A stretch of DNA of 64,000 bases from Paraburkholderia ginsengiterrae (GCF_001645125.1 NZ_LXKA01000327.1:124001-188000), one strand, 5' to 3'. Positions 10,446-18,909 are shown, counted from the first letter of the stretch. Numbers and translations are program-made. The notes: generated by a model not told the origin, from the sequence alone.

Positions 10446-11369
10446 ATGATCTACAGCATGACGGGCTATGCGAGCGCCACGCGCGAACTCGTCGCCGCTT
10501 CGGGCACTGGCGGCGTAAGCGTCTCGGTCGAACTGCGCACGGTGAACTCGCGCTTTCTCGATCTGAACTTCCGCATGCCGGAAGACGTGCGCGTGTGCGA
10601 ACCCACGCTGCGCGAGATGCTGATGAACAAGCTGTCGCGCGGCAAGGTGGATATCCGCATCAACCTGCAACGCAGCGAGCAGTCGGCCAACGCCGGCTCC
10701 GTCAACAAGGATGCGCTTACCCAGCTCGCGGTGCTCGAACGCACCGTGCTCTCGACGTTCCCGGAAGCCGGACGTCTGCGCACCGGCGAAATCCTGCGCT
10801 GGCCAGGCGTGCTGGCCGAAAGCGGCGTGGCGCCGGACACGCTGCGCGACGCGGTGCTGGCGTGCGGCAAGCAGGCCATCGCGGACCTGATCGACGTGCG
10901 CGCCCGCGAAGGCGCGCAACTGGCCACCATGCTGATTGCCAACGTGACCGAAATGGAAGCGATCGTCACGAAGATCACGCCGCTCGTGCCGGAGCTGATC
11001 GCGAAGCACCAGCAGAAGATTGTCGAACGGTTGCAGGAAGCGCTCGGCATTGCCGCGCCGGATGCGGCCGCGACGATCGTTTCGCGTGAGGAAATCAACG
11101 AGCGGATTCGCCAGGAAGTGACGATGTACGGCATCCGTATCGACATCGCCGAAGAACTGTCGCGCCTCACGGCTCACCTGAACGAAACGCGTCACGTGAT
11201 CCAGAAGGGCGGCAAGGTCGGCAAGCGCCTCGACTTCATGATGCAGGAACTGAATCGCGAAGCGAACACGCTCGGCTCGAAGGCGGCCGCGAAAGAACTG
11301 GCGGATTCGTCGATGACCCTGAAGCTGCTCATCGAACAGATGCGCGAGCAAGTACAGAATCTGGAATAA
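10446..11369 (+). CDS. yicC: YicC/YloC-family endoribonuclease
   Basis: 307 residues from the ATG at 10446, chosen over the ATG at 10422 because the family begins IYSMTGYA. Members are metal-dependent endoribonucleases reported to cut single-stranded RNA and some small regulatory RNAs. The N-terminal YicC-N domain contains VELRTVNSRFLDLNFRMPED. The C-terminal DUF1732-type segment contains RLDFMMQELNREANTLGSK, a conserved signature. It is followed 18 bp later by gmk, the usual partner in proteobacteria, and probably shares its promoter. Confidence 0.93.
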   Translation: MIYSMTGYASATRELVAASGTGGVSVSVELRTVNSRFLDLNFRMPEDVRVCEPTLREMLMNKLSRGKVDIRINLQRSEQSANAGSVNKDALTQLAVLERTVLSTFPEAGRLRTGEILRWPGVLAESGVAPDTLRDAVLACGKQAIADLIDVRAREGAQLATMLIANVTEMEAIVTKITPLVPELIAKHQQKIVERLQEALGIAAPDAAATIVSREEINERIRQEVTMYGIRIDIAEELSRLTAHLNETRHVIQKGGKVGKRLDFMMQELNREANTLGSKAAAKELADSSMTLKLLIEQMREQVQNLE

Positions 11370-11387
11370 AGCTGGAGCACCAACAAC

Positions 11388-12062
11388 ATGACCGACCACA
11401 CACGCGAAACGCCGCGCAATCCGTATGCCGGTGCTTATCCCGGCAACCTGTTCATGGTCGTCGCGCCCTCGGGCGCCGGCAAGTCGACGCTGGTGAACGC
11501 GCTGCTCGCCGGCGATAACGCGATCCGTCTGTCGATCTCCTACACGACGCGTCCGCCGCGTCCCAAGGAGCAGGACGGCGAGCATTACCACTTCACCACC
11601 GTCGACGATTTCATGAAGCGCCACGATGCGGGCGAGTTTCTCGAAAGCGCGGAAGTGCACGGCAACTACTACGGCACCTCGCGCGTGTGGATCGAGCAGC
11701 AGATGAAAAGCGGCCATGACGTGCTGCTCGAAATCGACTGGCAGGGTGCGCAGCAGGTGAAGAAGCAGTTTCACAACGCAGTGGAAATCTTCATCTTGCC
11801 GCCGTCGCTCGAAGCACTCGAAGACCGTCTGAAAAAGCGCGGCCAGGATGAGCCGAACGTCATTACGCGCCGGCTGCTGGCGGCCGGCAGCGAGATGGCG
11901 CACGCGGCGGAAGCGGAGTACGTGGTGATCAACGAGAACTTCGATCGCGCGCTCGGCGAATTGCAGTGCCTCGTGGCCGCGACGCGTTCGCGCTTCGCCT
12001 CGCAATACGCACGCCACACAAAGCTTTTCGTGCAGCTCGGCATCCATCTGCCGCACGCGTGA
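11388..12062 (+). CDS. gmk: guanylate kinase
   Basis: 224 residues. It phosphorylates GMP to GDP with ATP. The P-loop APSGAGKST is at 26-34, the GMP-binding segment [19 protein letters not shown] follows, and the lid region precedes EIDWQGAQQ. The first 20 residues are an extension compared with E. coli Gmk, but the weak upstream alternatives support the first ATG at 11388. Its position between yicC and rpoZ-spoT puts GDP/GTP supply next to the (p)ppGpp gene. Confidence 0.96.
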   Translation: MTDHTRETPRNPYAGAYPGNLFMVVAPSGAGKSTLVNALLAGDNAIRLSISYTTRPPRPKEQDGEHYHFTTVDDFMKRHDAGEFLESAEVHGNYYGTSRVWIEQQMKSGHDVLLEIDWQGAQQVKKQFHNAVEIFILPPSLEALEDRLKKRGQDEPNVITRRLLAAGSEMAHAAEAEYVVINENFDRALGELQCLVAATRSRFASQYARHTKLFVQLGIHLPHA

Positions 12063-12122
12063 GCGCGGCGGTGTTTCGAGCACATAAGGTAGAATAAGCA
12101 ACATACTGAGAAGGAACCCAAC

Positions 12123-12326
12123 ATGGCCCGCATTACCGTCGAAGACTGCCTCAAACAGATCCCGAACCGTTTCGAACTCGCGCTTGCCGCAACCTATCGC
12201 GCGCGTCAGCTCGCTCAAGGCCACACGCCGAAGATCGAAAGCCGCGACAAGCCCACGGTCGTCGCGCTGCGCGAAATCGCGGCCGGCCAGGTCGGCGTCG
12301 AAATGCTGAAGAAGGTGCCTGTCTAA
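12123..12326 (+). CDS. rpoZ: RNA polymerase omega subunit
   Basis: 67 residues. The small omega subunit assists assembly of RNA polymerase and forms part of a ppGpp-binding site. The protein starts [19 protein letters not shown] and contains the conserved ATYRARQL helix. A ribosome-binding site AAGGAA lies 9 bp upstream. A possible -10 box TAGAAT lies about 30 bp upstream of the start. Shorter than the E. coli protein but typical of the beta-proteobacterial form. Confidence 0.96.
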
Positions 12327-12355
12327 GGCGCCTTGTTCCGTATTCGATCGCCGAA

Positions 12356-12394
12356 TTTGCCACACGCGTTTGCCACACGCATTTGCAACACCTG
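12356..12394. repeat. three 13-bp tandem units upstream of spoT
   Basis: Units TTTGCCACACGCG (12356-12368), TTTGCCACACGCA (12369-12381) and a diverged TTTGCAACACCTG (12382-12394) lie head to tail between rpoZ and spoT, ending about 40 bp before the spoT ribosome-binding site. Confidence 0.75.
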
Positions 12395-12446
12395 ATTGCA
12401 CCAACGTGCAGACCGGCGTCCAACCCTAACCGCTACGGAGGCGACC

Positions 12447-14804
12447 ATGAGTACTACCCCGCCCACCGCCACGGAAGCGGAACACGACGCCGACTCGCCC
12501 TCGTCTGCACGGAAGTACATCGACGCGGTCCTTGAACAGTCGTTTCGCCATCTGTTCGGACCAACCGCCACGCCGGAGCAGCCGCGCCGGCATGACGTCG
12601 TCTCCATCGCCAAGCTGACGGCCACCTTGTCCGGCTATCTGCAGCCGGAAGAGATCAAGCAGGTCAAGGCGGCCTTCCATTTCAGCGACGAAGCCCACCT
12701 CGGCCAGTACCGCCAGAGCGGCGAGCCCTACATCACGCATCCGGTAGCCGTGGCGGAAATCTGCGCCGGCTGGAATCTCGACGACCAGTCGATCATGGCG
12801 GCGCTGCTGCATGACGTGATGGAAGACCAGGGTGTGACCAAGGCCGAACTCGCCGAGCGTTTCGGCGCGAAGGTCGCGGAACTGGTCGACGGGTTGTCGA
12901 AACTGGACAAGATGGAGTTTCGCAATCGCGAAGAAGCGCAAGCGGAAAACTTCCGCAAGATGCTGCTCGCGATGGCGCGCGACGTCCGCGTGATTCTGGT
13001 GAAGCTCGCCGACCGGCTGCACAACATGCGCACGCTCGGCGCGGTGCCGCCGGAAAAGCGCCGCCGCGTGGCGCGCGAGACGCTGGACATCTACGCGCCG
13101 ATCGCTCACCGGCTTGGCCTGAACAATACTTATCGCGAGCTGCAGGACCTGAGCTTCGCGAACTTCAATCCGCATCGGTACGCCACGCTCGAAAAAGCCG
13201 TCAAGGCGGCGCGCGGCAACCGTCGCGAAGTGGTCGGCAAGATTCTCGAATCGGTGCAGCGCGCCATTGCCGACGCCAAGCTCGACGCCGAAGTCACCGG
13301 CCGCGAGAAAACCATCTTCAGTATTTACAAGAAGATGCGCGACAAGCAGTTGTCGTTCTCCCAGGTGCTCGACGTGTACGGCTTCCGTGTCGTGGTTGAG
13401 AGCGCGCTGGAGTGCTACACCTGTATCGGCGCGTTGCATGCGCTCTATAAACCCGTGCCGGGCAAGTTCAAGGATTACATCGCGATCCCGAAGGTGAACG
13501 GCTATCAGTCGCTGCACACCACGCTGGTCGGCCCATTCGGCGCACCGATCGAGTTTCAGGTGCGCACGCGCAAGATGCACGAGATCGCCGAGGCCGGGGT
13601 GGCCGCGCATTGGCTGTACAAGAACGGCGGCGCGGACCTGAACGATGTGCAGAAGCGCGCCCATCAATGGCTGAAATCGCTGCTCGACATTCAGAGCGAA
13701 GCCGGCGATTCGAGCGAATTCCTCGAGCACGTCAAGATCGACCTGTTCCCGGACGCGGTCTACGTTTTCACGCCGAAGTCGAAGATCATGGCGCTGCCGC
13801 GCGGCGCCACGGCGCTCGACTTCGCGTATTCGATCCACAGCGACCTGGGCAACCAGTGCGTCGCGGTCAAGATCAACAACGAACTGTTGCCGCTGCGCAC
13901 CGAGTTGAAGAGCGGCGATATCGTCGAAGTCATCACGGCGCCGTATTCGAAGCCGAATCCGGCGTGGCTGGGGTTCGTGCGCACCGGCAAGGCGCGCTCA
14001 GCGATCCGCCACTATCTGAAGACGATGCGCCTGAACGAGTCCGTGCAGCTCGGCGAGCGTCTCGTCGACCAGGCGCTGAAGGGCTATGGGCTGGCGCTGT
14101 CCGATGTGACGCCGGAAGCGTGGGAAAAGCTCGTGCAGTGGACGGGCAACAAGAACCGTCAGGAAATTTTCGCGGACATCGGTCTTGGCCGGCGTGTCGC
14201 GGCGGTCATGGCCAAGCGCATCGAAGTGCTGATGAGCGGCCGCGACGCCGACGACGACGGCTCGCGCTCCGACCCCAATGCACCGCACGCGCCGCCGGTC
14301 GTCATCACTGGCACCGAGGGCATGTCGGTGCAACTGTCCGCGTGCTGCCGTCCGATTCCTGGCGACGACATCATGGGCTACATCGGCATTGGCCTCGGCA
14401 TGGCGATCCACACTACGGACTGCCGTGTCGCGCAGCGTATTCACCGGCGTGATCCGGGTCGCTGGATCGATGTGGCGTGGGCGCCGCAGCCGGGGCGTCT
14501 GTTCGACGTCGCCGTGAAGGTGCTGGTCAAGAACACCAAGGGTGTGTTTGCCCGTGTGGCGGCTGACATCACGTCAGCCGATGCAAACATCGTGCACATT
14601 GCGATGGACGAAGACCTGTCGCAGGAATCCACTGTGCTGCGCTTCGTGATTCAGGTCAGCGATCGCGTTCACCTGGCCAATGTGATGCGCCGGGTGCGTA
14701 CGAACCCGGATGTCATGCGCATTGCGCGCGAGCGGCCGAGCGAGGAAGGTCATCACCGTCACGACGGCGGCATGCGAATCGACCGCGAGAGGGCGGATTA
14801 CTGA
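12447..14804 (+). CDS. spoT: bifunctional (p)ppGpp synthetase/hydrolase
   Basis: 785 residues from the ATG at 12447, which follows a GGAGG ribosome-binding site at 12437-12441; an upstream in-frame ATG at 12396 lacks one. The RSH protein makes and degrades the stringent-response alarmones. Domains in order: HD hydrolase with intact HD pair at 122-123 (LLHDVMED), the RelA/SpoT synthetase domain (VNGYQSLHTT), a TGS domain and a C-terminal ACT domain. Because the HD residues are present it should hydrolyse as well as synthesise. It follows rpoZ, a common arrangement. Confidence 0.96.
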   Translation: MSTTPPTATEAEHDADSPSSARKYIDAVLEQSFRHLFGPTATPEQPRRHDVVSIAKLTATLSGYLQPEEIKQVKAAFHFSDEAHLGQYRQSGEPYITHPVAVAEICAGWNLDDQSIMAALLHDVMEDQGVTKAELAERFGAKVAELVDGLSKLDKMEFRNREEAQAENFRKMLLAMARDVRVILVKLADRLHNMRTLGAVPPEKRRRVARETLDIYAPIAHRLGLNNTYRELQDLSFANFNPHRYATLEKAVKAARGNRREVVGKILESVQRAIADAKLDAEVTGREKTIFSIYKKMRDKQLSFSQVLDVYGFRVVVESALECYTCIGALHALYKPVPGKFKDYIAIPKVNGYQSLHTTLVGPFGAPIEFQVRTRKMHEIAEAGVAAHWLYKNGGADLNDVQKRAHQWLKSLLDIQSEAGDSSEFLEHVKIDLFPDAVYVFTPKSKIMALPRGATALDFAYSIHSDLGNQCVAVKINNELLPLRTELKSGDIVEVITAPYSKPNPAWLGFVRTGKARSAIRHYLKTMRLNESVQLGERLVDQALKGYGLALSDVTPEAWEKLVQWTGNKNRQEIFADIGLGRRVAAVMAKRIEVLMSGRDADDDGSRSDPNAPHAPPVVITGTEGMSVQLSACCRPIPGDDIMGYIGIGLGMAIHTTDCRVAQRIHRRDPGRWIDVAWAPQPGRLFDVAVKVLVKNTKGVFARVAADITSADANIVHIAMDEDLSQESTVLRFVIQVSDRVHLANVMRRVRTNPDVMRIARERPSEEGHHRHDGGMRIDRERADY

Positions 14805-14923
14805 CTACTGACCGCTTGGGCGCTGAGCTGGCCCGCCGGTGCCGCGCCGTCGCAGAGACTCTGGGTGCGCGGCAAAGCAGGAGGCGGGGAGGCGGGCGAC
14901 ACCGAAACCATTGGACAAAAAGA

Positions 14924-14951
14924 AAAGGGCCTTCCGAACGGAAGGCCCTTT
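14924..14951 (-). terminator. intrinsic terminator of the tRNA-Arg pair
   Basis: Inverted repeat AAAGGGCCTTCCG / CGGAAGGCCCTTT (14924-14936 and 14939-14951). On the minus strand it is followed by the T-rich run TTCTTTTTG. It ends transcription of the two tRNA-Arg genes. Confidence 0.85.
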
Positions 14952-14956
14952 ATAGG

Positions 14957-15033
14957 TGGTGCGGCTGGCAGGATTCGAACCCACGACCCCTTGGTTCGTA
15001 GCCAAGTACTCTATCCAACTGAGCTACAGCCGC
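14957..15033 (-). tRNA. tRNA-Arg(ACG), copy 1
   Basis: A 77-nt tRNA on the minus strand. Acceptor GCGGCTG pairs with CAGCCGC, followed by discriminator A and an encoded CCA (14957-14959). The anticodon arm is CTTGG-CTACGAA-CCAAG, anticodon ACG, which is edited to inosine in bacteria and reads CGU/CGC/CGA. The gene body is identical to copy 2. Confidence 0.97.
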
Positions 15034-15080
15034 ACGCTAAACGGGTAATGCTTACAGCAATGAAACCGGGTAAAACGCAA

Positions 15081-15102
15081 GGGCCTCCCCGGAGGGAGGC
15101 CC
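15081..15102 (-). terminator. hairpin between the two tRNA-Arg genes
   Basis: GGGCCTCCC (15081-15089) and GGGAGGCCC (15094-15102) form a 9-bp stem with a 4-nt loop between the tRNA copies. On the minus strand it is followed by TTGCG with no long T-run, so it could be a weak terminator or a processing signal. Confidence 0.5.
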
Positions 15103-15111
15103 TCGAATAAG

Positions 15112-15188
15112 TGGTGCGGCTGGCAGGATTCGAACCCACGACCCCTTGGTTCGTAGCCAAGTACTCTATCCAACTGAGCTACAGCCGC
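15112..15188 (-). tRNA. tRNA-Arg(ACG), copy 2
   Basis: A 77-nt tRNA on the minus strand with the same acceptor, anticodon arm (ACG) and encoded CCA (15112-15114) as the copy at 14957-15033. The two genes are 78 bp apart and are probably one transcription unit, with this copy upstream. Confidence 0.97.
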
Positions 15189-15308
15189 ACGCAGAAACGA
15201 GATTATAGCAAAGGTTTTGAAAAAGGGAAGCATGTAACTGCGATTTGTCTCATGGTCGCGATCGTGTACCCTTGATAGGCAGTCGCTTGCTGCAGTTAAT
15301 GGATCATC

Positions 15309-15878
15309 ATGAACAAGGCCTTTGTCAAAGAATCGAGCGAAGAGAACGACGACGATCTCGACGCCACCCAGCCGGAAGTCCCCGCGGGTACGAAAAACTA
15401 CATCACGCCGGCCGGTTATCGGCGTATGCGCGATGAGCTGCTGCATCTGATCGACGTCGAGCGCCCGGAGGTGGTCAAGCTGGTCTCGTGGGCCGCTTCG
15501 AACGGGGATCGCTCGGAAAATGGCGATTACATCTACGGGAAACGCCGCTTGCGCGAAATCGACCGGCGCATCCGCTTTCTGACCAAACGCCTCGATCTTG
15601 CTGAAGTCGTCGACAGCAGCAAGCAGGAGAATGTCGATCAGGTGTTCTTTGGCGCAACGGTCGAATATGCGTCGGAAGATGGTGATGAGCACGTCGTGAC
15701 GATTGTCGGCATCGACGAGGTCGATCTGGATATCGGGCATGTGAGCTGGATCTCGCCGATTGCGCGCGCGCTGCTCAAGGCCAAAATCGGCGACACGGTG
15801 ACGTTGTACACGCCTGCCGGCCCGCAGCCGATCGACATCCTGGATGTGAAATATCCGCCGCCTGATACCGGTGGTTAG
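15309..15878 (+). CDS. greB: transcription elongation factor GreB
   Basis: 189 residues. It rescues backtracked RNA polymerase by stimulating cleavage of the nascent transcript. The coiled-coil finger carries YITPAGYRRMRDEL and the tip acidic residues in NGDRSENGDYIYGKRRLREI, with the GreB-type DYIYGK rather than the GreA pattern. The FKBP-like C-terminal domain includes ISPIARALLKAKIGDTVTL. An acidic N-terminal extension of about 35 residues (ESSEENDDDLD) precedes the usual GreB start, so the real protein could begin later. Confidence 0.94.
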   Translation: MNKAFVKESSEENDDDLDATQPEVPAGTKNYITPAGYRRMRDELLHLIDVERPEVVKLVSWAASNGDRSENGDYIYGKRRLREIDRRIRFLTKRLDLAEVVDSSKQENVDQVFFGATVEYASEDGDEHVVTIVGIDEVDLDIGHVSWISPIARALLKAKIGDTVTLYTPAGPQPIDILDVKYPPPDTGG

Positions 15879-15955
15879 TTTTGTCCAACCTTTGAGCGCA
15901 TGGAGTCGGCGAAGGGGCATCCTGCTCGCCTCCAGATCCGTTTTCGACGCAACAT

Positions 15956-15982
15956 AAAAAAAGGCGCCGCGAACGGCGCCTT
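15956..15982 (-). terminator. intrinsic terminator of the porin gene
   Basis: A 9-bp stem AAGGCGCCG (15961-15969) / CGGCGCCTT (15974-15982) with a 4-nt loop. On the minus strand it is followed by a run of T residues (15956-15960), placing the end 27 bp past the porin stop codon. It may also stop greB transcripts from the other side, although no T-run exists on that strand. Confidence 0.9.
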
Positions 15983-16008
15983 CGAGACTGCGAGTCCTGC
16001 CAGCAGCT

Positions 16009-17154
16009 TTAGAAGCGGTGACGCAGGCCTGCGGTCACAGCAACTTGCTTGTTGTTGCCCGAAGCGCCCAGACCGTTGATGTCGGCATCGACGATGGCGT
16101 TCTGGTTGATTTGCTGATATTCGCCTTGCAGGTACACGTCGGTACGCTTGGACAGCGCATAGGCGGTTTGCAGGTTGAACTGATTCCAATGCGGGCGCGT
16201 GCCAGCCAGGCTTGCGCGCGTGTACGTGTACGAACCGGCGATGCTGACTGCCGGCGTCAGAGCGTAACGGGCGTTCGCTTCAAAGTTCTGGAAGTGAGCG
16301 CTGTCGCTCGGGAAACCGATGCCGGCCGACTGACCCGACGCGCCTGCACCGATGCCGGCCAGGCCCTGCAGGTTCGTTTGCGAGTACACCAGACCGACCG
16401 TAGCCGGGCCGAACGAGTAGTTTGCGCCTGCGCCCCACGTTTGCTGACGCTTGGCGAAGAACGTGTTGTCGCTCGACACTGCGCCACCCGAATTGAACGC
16501 AGCAGCCGCGCCGGTCGCGCCGTTGCTGTTCAGTTGCAGGTAAGCGGCTGCGAGGTTCAGGCCGCCCCAGTTATACGATGCACCCGCGCTGTAAGCACGG
16601 TTGTTGGAGAAGCCGTCAGCCTGGTTCGAGAAGCCATATAGGCCGCCGAACTTGAAACCACCGTAGTTCACGCTCTGGTACTTGACCGAGTTGTTGACGC
16701 GGAACGAGTTGTTCAGGTTGTCGTTGTCGAACGGGTGCGCGAACTGCGTGCCGCCGTATTGCGTGCCGGTCAGCGCCAGCGGGCCGACGTAGTCGACCAT
16801 GCTGTCGTATTGACGGCCGAGGGTCAGGGCGCCGAACTGGTCGCTGGTCAGGCCCACGAAGGCTTGACGGCCGAATTCACGGCCGCCTTGCTTGAGCGTG
16901 CCGTCGTTGATGCCGAAGCCGTTTTCCAACGTGAAGATGGCCTTCAGACCGCCACCGAGATCTTCCGAACCTCGCAGGCCCCAACGGCTGCCGTTAACCG
17001 AGCCGCTGGTTTCCTGCCAATTGCTATGGCCGTGCTGGTTGTTCGTATAAGTGATGCCAGCGTCGATCAAGCCGTACAGCGTAACGCTGCTTTGGGCATG
17101 GGCGGCCGTGGCAAAAACGCCCGTGAGGGCGGCGACCATGAGAGTCTTTTTCAT
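16009..17154 (-). CDS. general outer-membrane porin (OmpC-like, beta-proteobacterial)
   Basis: 381 residues. A signal peptide of 20 residues (cleavage after AHA before QSS) is followed by a 16-strand beta-barrel. The start QSSVTLYGLIDAGI and the ending GLRHRF, with a terminal aromatic residue, are diagnostic for the Gram-negative porin family of Burkholderia and Neisseria. The loop-3 region ALTLGRQYDSMVDYVGPLA is clear. It would form a trimeric channel for small hydrophilic solutes. A long leader of over 200 bp precedes the gene, suggesting post-transcriptional control. Confidence 0.95.
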   Translation of the reverse strand: MKKTLMVAALTGVFATAAHAQSSVTLYGLIDAGITYTNNQHGHSNWQETSGSVNGSRWGLRGSEDLGGGLKAIFTLENGFGINDGTLKQGGREFGRQAFVGLTSDQFGALTLGRQYDSMVDYVGPLALTGTQYGGTQFAHPFDNDNLNNSFRVNNSVKYQSVNYGGFKFGGLYGFSNQADGFSNNRAYSAGASYNWGGLNLAAAYLQLNSNGATGAAAAFNSGGAVSSDNTFFAKRQQTWGAGANYSFGPATVGLVYSQTNLQGLAGIGAGASGQSAGIGFPSDSAHFQNFEANARYALTPAVSIAGSYTYTRASLAGTRPHWNQFNLQTAYALSKRTDVYLQGEYQQINQNAIVDADINGLGASGNNKQVAVTAGLRHRF

Positions 17155-17360
17155 TGTGTAGCTCCGAGAGCGAGAGTGGGTTTGAGACCCAGGCTTAAGG
17201 AAACTTTCACGCGGGCGCTGCGAGAGGCGTAATCCGCATGAGAGGCGCGCAAAAAAGCCGCACCGTTTTCCGATTAAGCAGAGTGTAGATAGACACTTCC
17301 CGCCAGGGATGTTCCGATTTCAGCAATAAAGTATTACGCCTGCCGAAACGATATGTGGGC

Positions 17361-17399
17361 GCCGCTTGAGCCTTATAAATAAAGGCTCGCGGCGTTTTT
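17361..17399 (+). terminator. terminator-like stem in the porin upstream region
   Basis: GCCGC (17361-17365), a two-base bulge, then GAGCCTT (17368-17374) pair with AAGGCTC (17382-17388) and GCGGC (17389-17393), giving twelve paired bases. The plus strand then reads GTTTTTC. There is no annotated plus-strand gene upstream, so this is either the end of an RNA antisense to the porin leader or a structure within the porin leader. Confidence 0.5.
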
Positions 17400-17556
17400 C
17401 TGCAAAGTGAAGGGCGTGCGTCGACGCAATTGCGTTGCTCATTTGCTACAGTAATCGAGGCAAAAAACAACGCGATAGGGCGTAAGAAAATGATTGTTGT
17501 TATTGATGCAATAGATGATTGCAATTTATGTTCACAATCGAAATGAGCTGGGCCGC

Positions 17557-17562
17557 TATACT
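17557..17562 (+). promoter_or_regulatory. -10 element of candidate small RNA
   Basis: TATACT at 17557-17562 matches the sigma-70 -10 consensus. A weak TTCACA lies 20 bp upstream (17531-17536). The predicted start point seven bases downstream coincides with the first base of the small-RNA hairpin. Confidence 0.5.
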
Positions 17563-17568
17563 GGAATA

Positions 17569-17652
17569 TCTGCTTTCCGAAGCAGACTTTTTCGTTGACG
17601 AAAAAGATCTCCAAACCTTTGTCAGCGCGACTTTCCGGTCGCGCTTTTTTTT
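17569..17652 (+). ncRNA. candidate trans-acting small RNA (three hairpins, about 84 nt)
   Basis: No protein gene explains this segment. It begins seven bases after TATACT with a perfect 7-bp hairpin (TCTGCTT 17569-17575, loop TCCG, AAGCAGA 17580-17586). This is directly followed by a perfect 8-bp hairpin (CTTTTTCG 17587-17594, loop TTGA, CGAAAAAG 17599-17606). An unpaired linker follows (17607-17624, including ATCTCCAAACC), then an intrinsic terminator (GCGCGAC 17625-17631 / GTCGCGC 17638-17644) with eight T residues. A C-rich single-stranded linker and a terminal U-tract are typical of Hfq-dependent RNAs. It lies between the porin and a small minus-strand gene. I do not recognise a named family. 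Confidence 0.65.
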
Positions 17653-17681
17653 GCCTGCCGCTCCCGGATCGACGGGTGTGG

Positions 17682-17942
17682 TCAGTGAGCCGGCGCGATG
17701 CCGTCTGTTGTTTCGCTCCAACTGTCCGCTGCCGGGACGCTCCAGTCCTCCATGACATAGCGACGCGCGTCCATGGGGGATGACAACAGGTTCTGCCAAT
17801 GATCGCCATGCCACACGGGATCGAAGCAATCGAACTCGACTGCTGAGGCCGCTTCCGTAGCCGGCGTGGGGTGTTCGGAGATCGTGTTTGTGCGCGCGTG
17901 GACTAACCGTGCGACTAGGCGGCGGATTTCATTGAGCAGCAT
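17682..17942 (-). CDS. small protein of unknown function
   Basis: 86 residues from the ATG at 17942, with a GGGAG ribosome-binding site eight bases upstream. A longer upstream start is possible but lacks a binding site. The protein begins MLLNEIRRLVARLVHART, an amphipathic basic helix, and continues with an acidic, tryptophan-rich C-terminal part. No membrane segment, signal peptide or known motif is visible. It has no operon partner. It is convergent with the candidate small RNA. Confidence 0.55.
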   Translation of the reverse strand: MLLNEIRRLVARLVHARTNTISEHPTPATEAASAVEFDCFDPVWHGDHWQNLLSSPMDARRYVMEDWSVPAADSWSETTDGIAPAH

Positions 17943-18068
17943 GGCAATCTCCCTAATGCATTTACTACCATTACTGAATCTCATCATCCTGCCAGGAATA
18001 GGGTGCGACAAGTCGGACAAACACTTACCAAAAACATCTTTTGTTACATCTGCGGCGGTATGCTGCAA

Positions 18069-18351
18069 AATTTGCCGGCATTCCGCCTGTGAGAAATATG
18101 AATAAGTAAATTCGACGTGAGTCTGTTCAATTGAATTGGATTAATAGTCGAGGCATTTTGGGTGTCATTGGAGTGTCGTGGTCGTTTTGCGTGATAAATG
18201 CATGTCGAATATTCGCTTGACGGCGATTCTTCGTTCCCAGTATAACGGCAATGCTGAGTTTCATCCACCCAATCAAATTGCATGGCGTGGCAATGATATT
18301 CGGTTTGAGGGCGATGCCCGATTTTGATTAAACCTCGAGGAAAACTGGAAA
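18069..18351. other. AT-rich region upstream of the cold-shock gene
   Basis: This segment of about 280 bp is noticeably more AT-rich than its surroundings. It should contain the promoter and long 5' leader of the cold-shock gene; such leaders act as RNA thermosensors in the family. No convincing peptide frame was found. Confidence 0.4.
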
Positions 18352-18555
18352 ATGGAAACTGGTATCGTCAAATGGTTCAACGATGCTAAAGGCTTTGGTT
18401 TCATCACTTCGGATTCGGGCGGCGAGGACTTGTTCGCGCACTTTTCGGAGATTCGCGCTGAGGGATTCAAGTCGCTGAAGGAAAACCAGCGCGTCTCCTT
18501 CGACGTCAAGGCTGGACCGAAAGGCAAGCAAGCAGCGAACATCCAGCCGCTTTAA
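18352..18555 (+). CDS. cold-shock protein (CspA family)
   Basis: 67 residues forming a single OB-fold cold-shock domain that binds single-stranded RNA and DNA. RNP1 KGFGFI (13-18) and RNP2 DLFAHF (26-31) are both intact, and the protein starts [15 protein letters not shown] as usual. It acts as an RNA chaperone. The gene stands alone and ends in an intrinsic terminator. Which paralogue of the cspA family it represents cannot be decided. Confidence 0.95.
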   Translation: METGIVKWFNDAKGFGFITSDSGGEDLFAHFSEIRAEGFKSLKENQRVSFDVKAGPKGKQAANIQPL

Positions 18556-18600
18556 ATGGTATGACGCCGCGCCTTGTCTCGCCGCGCGGCATAACGTATG

Positions 18601-18630
18601 AAAGCCTTCGCAAAATGCGGGGGCTTTTTT
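18601..18630 (+). terminator. intrinsic terminator of the cold-shock gene
   Basis: AAAGCCTTCGC (18601-18611) pairs with GCGGGGGCTTT (18617-18627, with G-U pairs) and is followed by further T residues. It lies 46 bp beyond the stop codon. Confidence 0.8.
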
Positions 18631-18909
18631 ATGCTCATTTGTTACTTCTGTTGCGACAGTAGAAATTAACCACTCGGTTCAAAATAACTCCGGCAGCATA
18701 CTGGCGCGCCTGAATATATTCACCGCGATTTCCGGTGGCGCTGCCATCAAAACCCCAAAGATTCATGATTTGACGGATGACCGCCGTCAGGCGGAAAAAT
18801 AGGGGCCTTGCGCCTCGAGGAAGCTCACGTAATGCGATGCAATTCCCGTACGTCGCAGCCAACTGGTGCATACTTGCCGCAAAGCCACGCGTCCAAAGTC
18901 TCTTTTTCC

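Larger units (their letters stand above)
17155..17568. other. porin leader/promoter region
   Basis: This is the upstream region of the porin on the minus strand. It contains the large stem at 17361-17393 described separately. The reading frames here are short or have atypical composition, and I do not call a protein. The last part has AT-rich sequence leading to the small-RNA promoter on the plus strand. Confidence 0.5.

Noticed and set aside
10194-12404. Minus-strand open frame of 736 codons
   Set aside because: It runs antisense through yicC, gmk and rpoZ, which are clear homologues. Long antisense frames are expected in GC-rich DNA.
17207-17809. Minus-strand frame of 200 codons upstream of the porin
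   Set aside because: It overlaps the structured small-RNA region and the porin leader and has non-coding composition.
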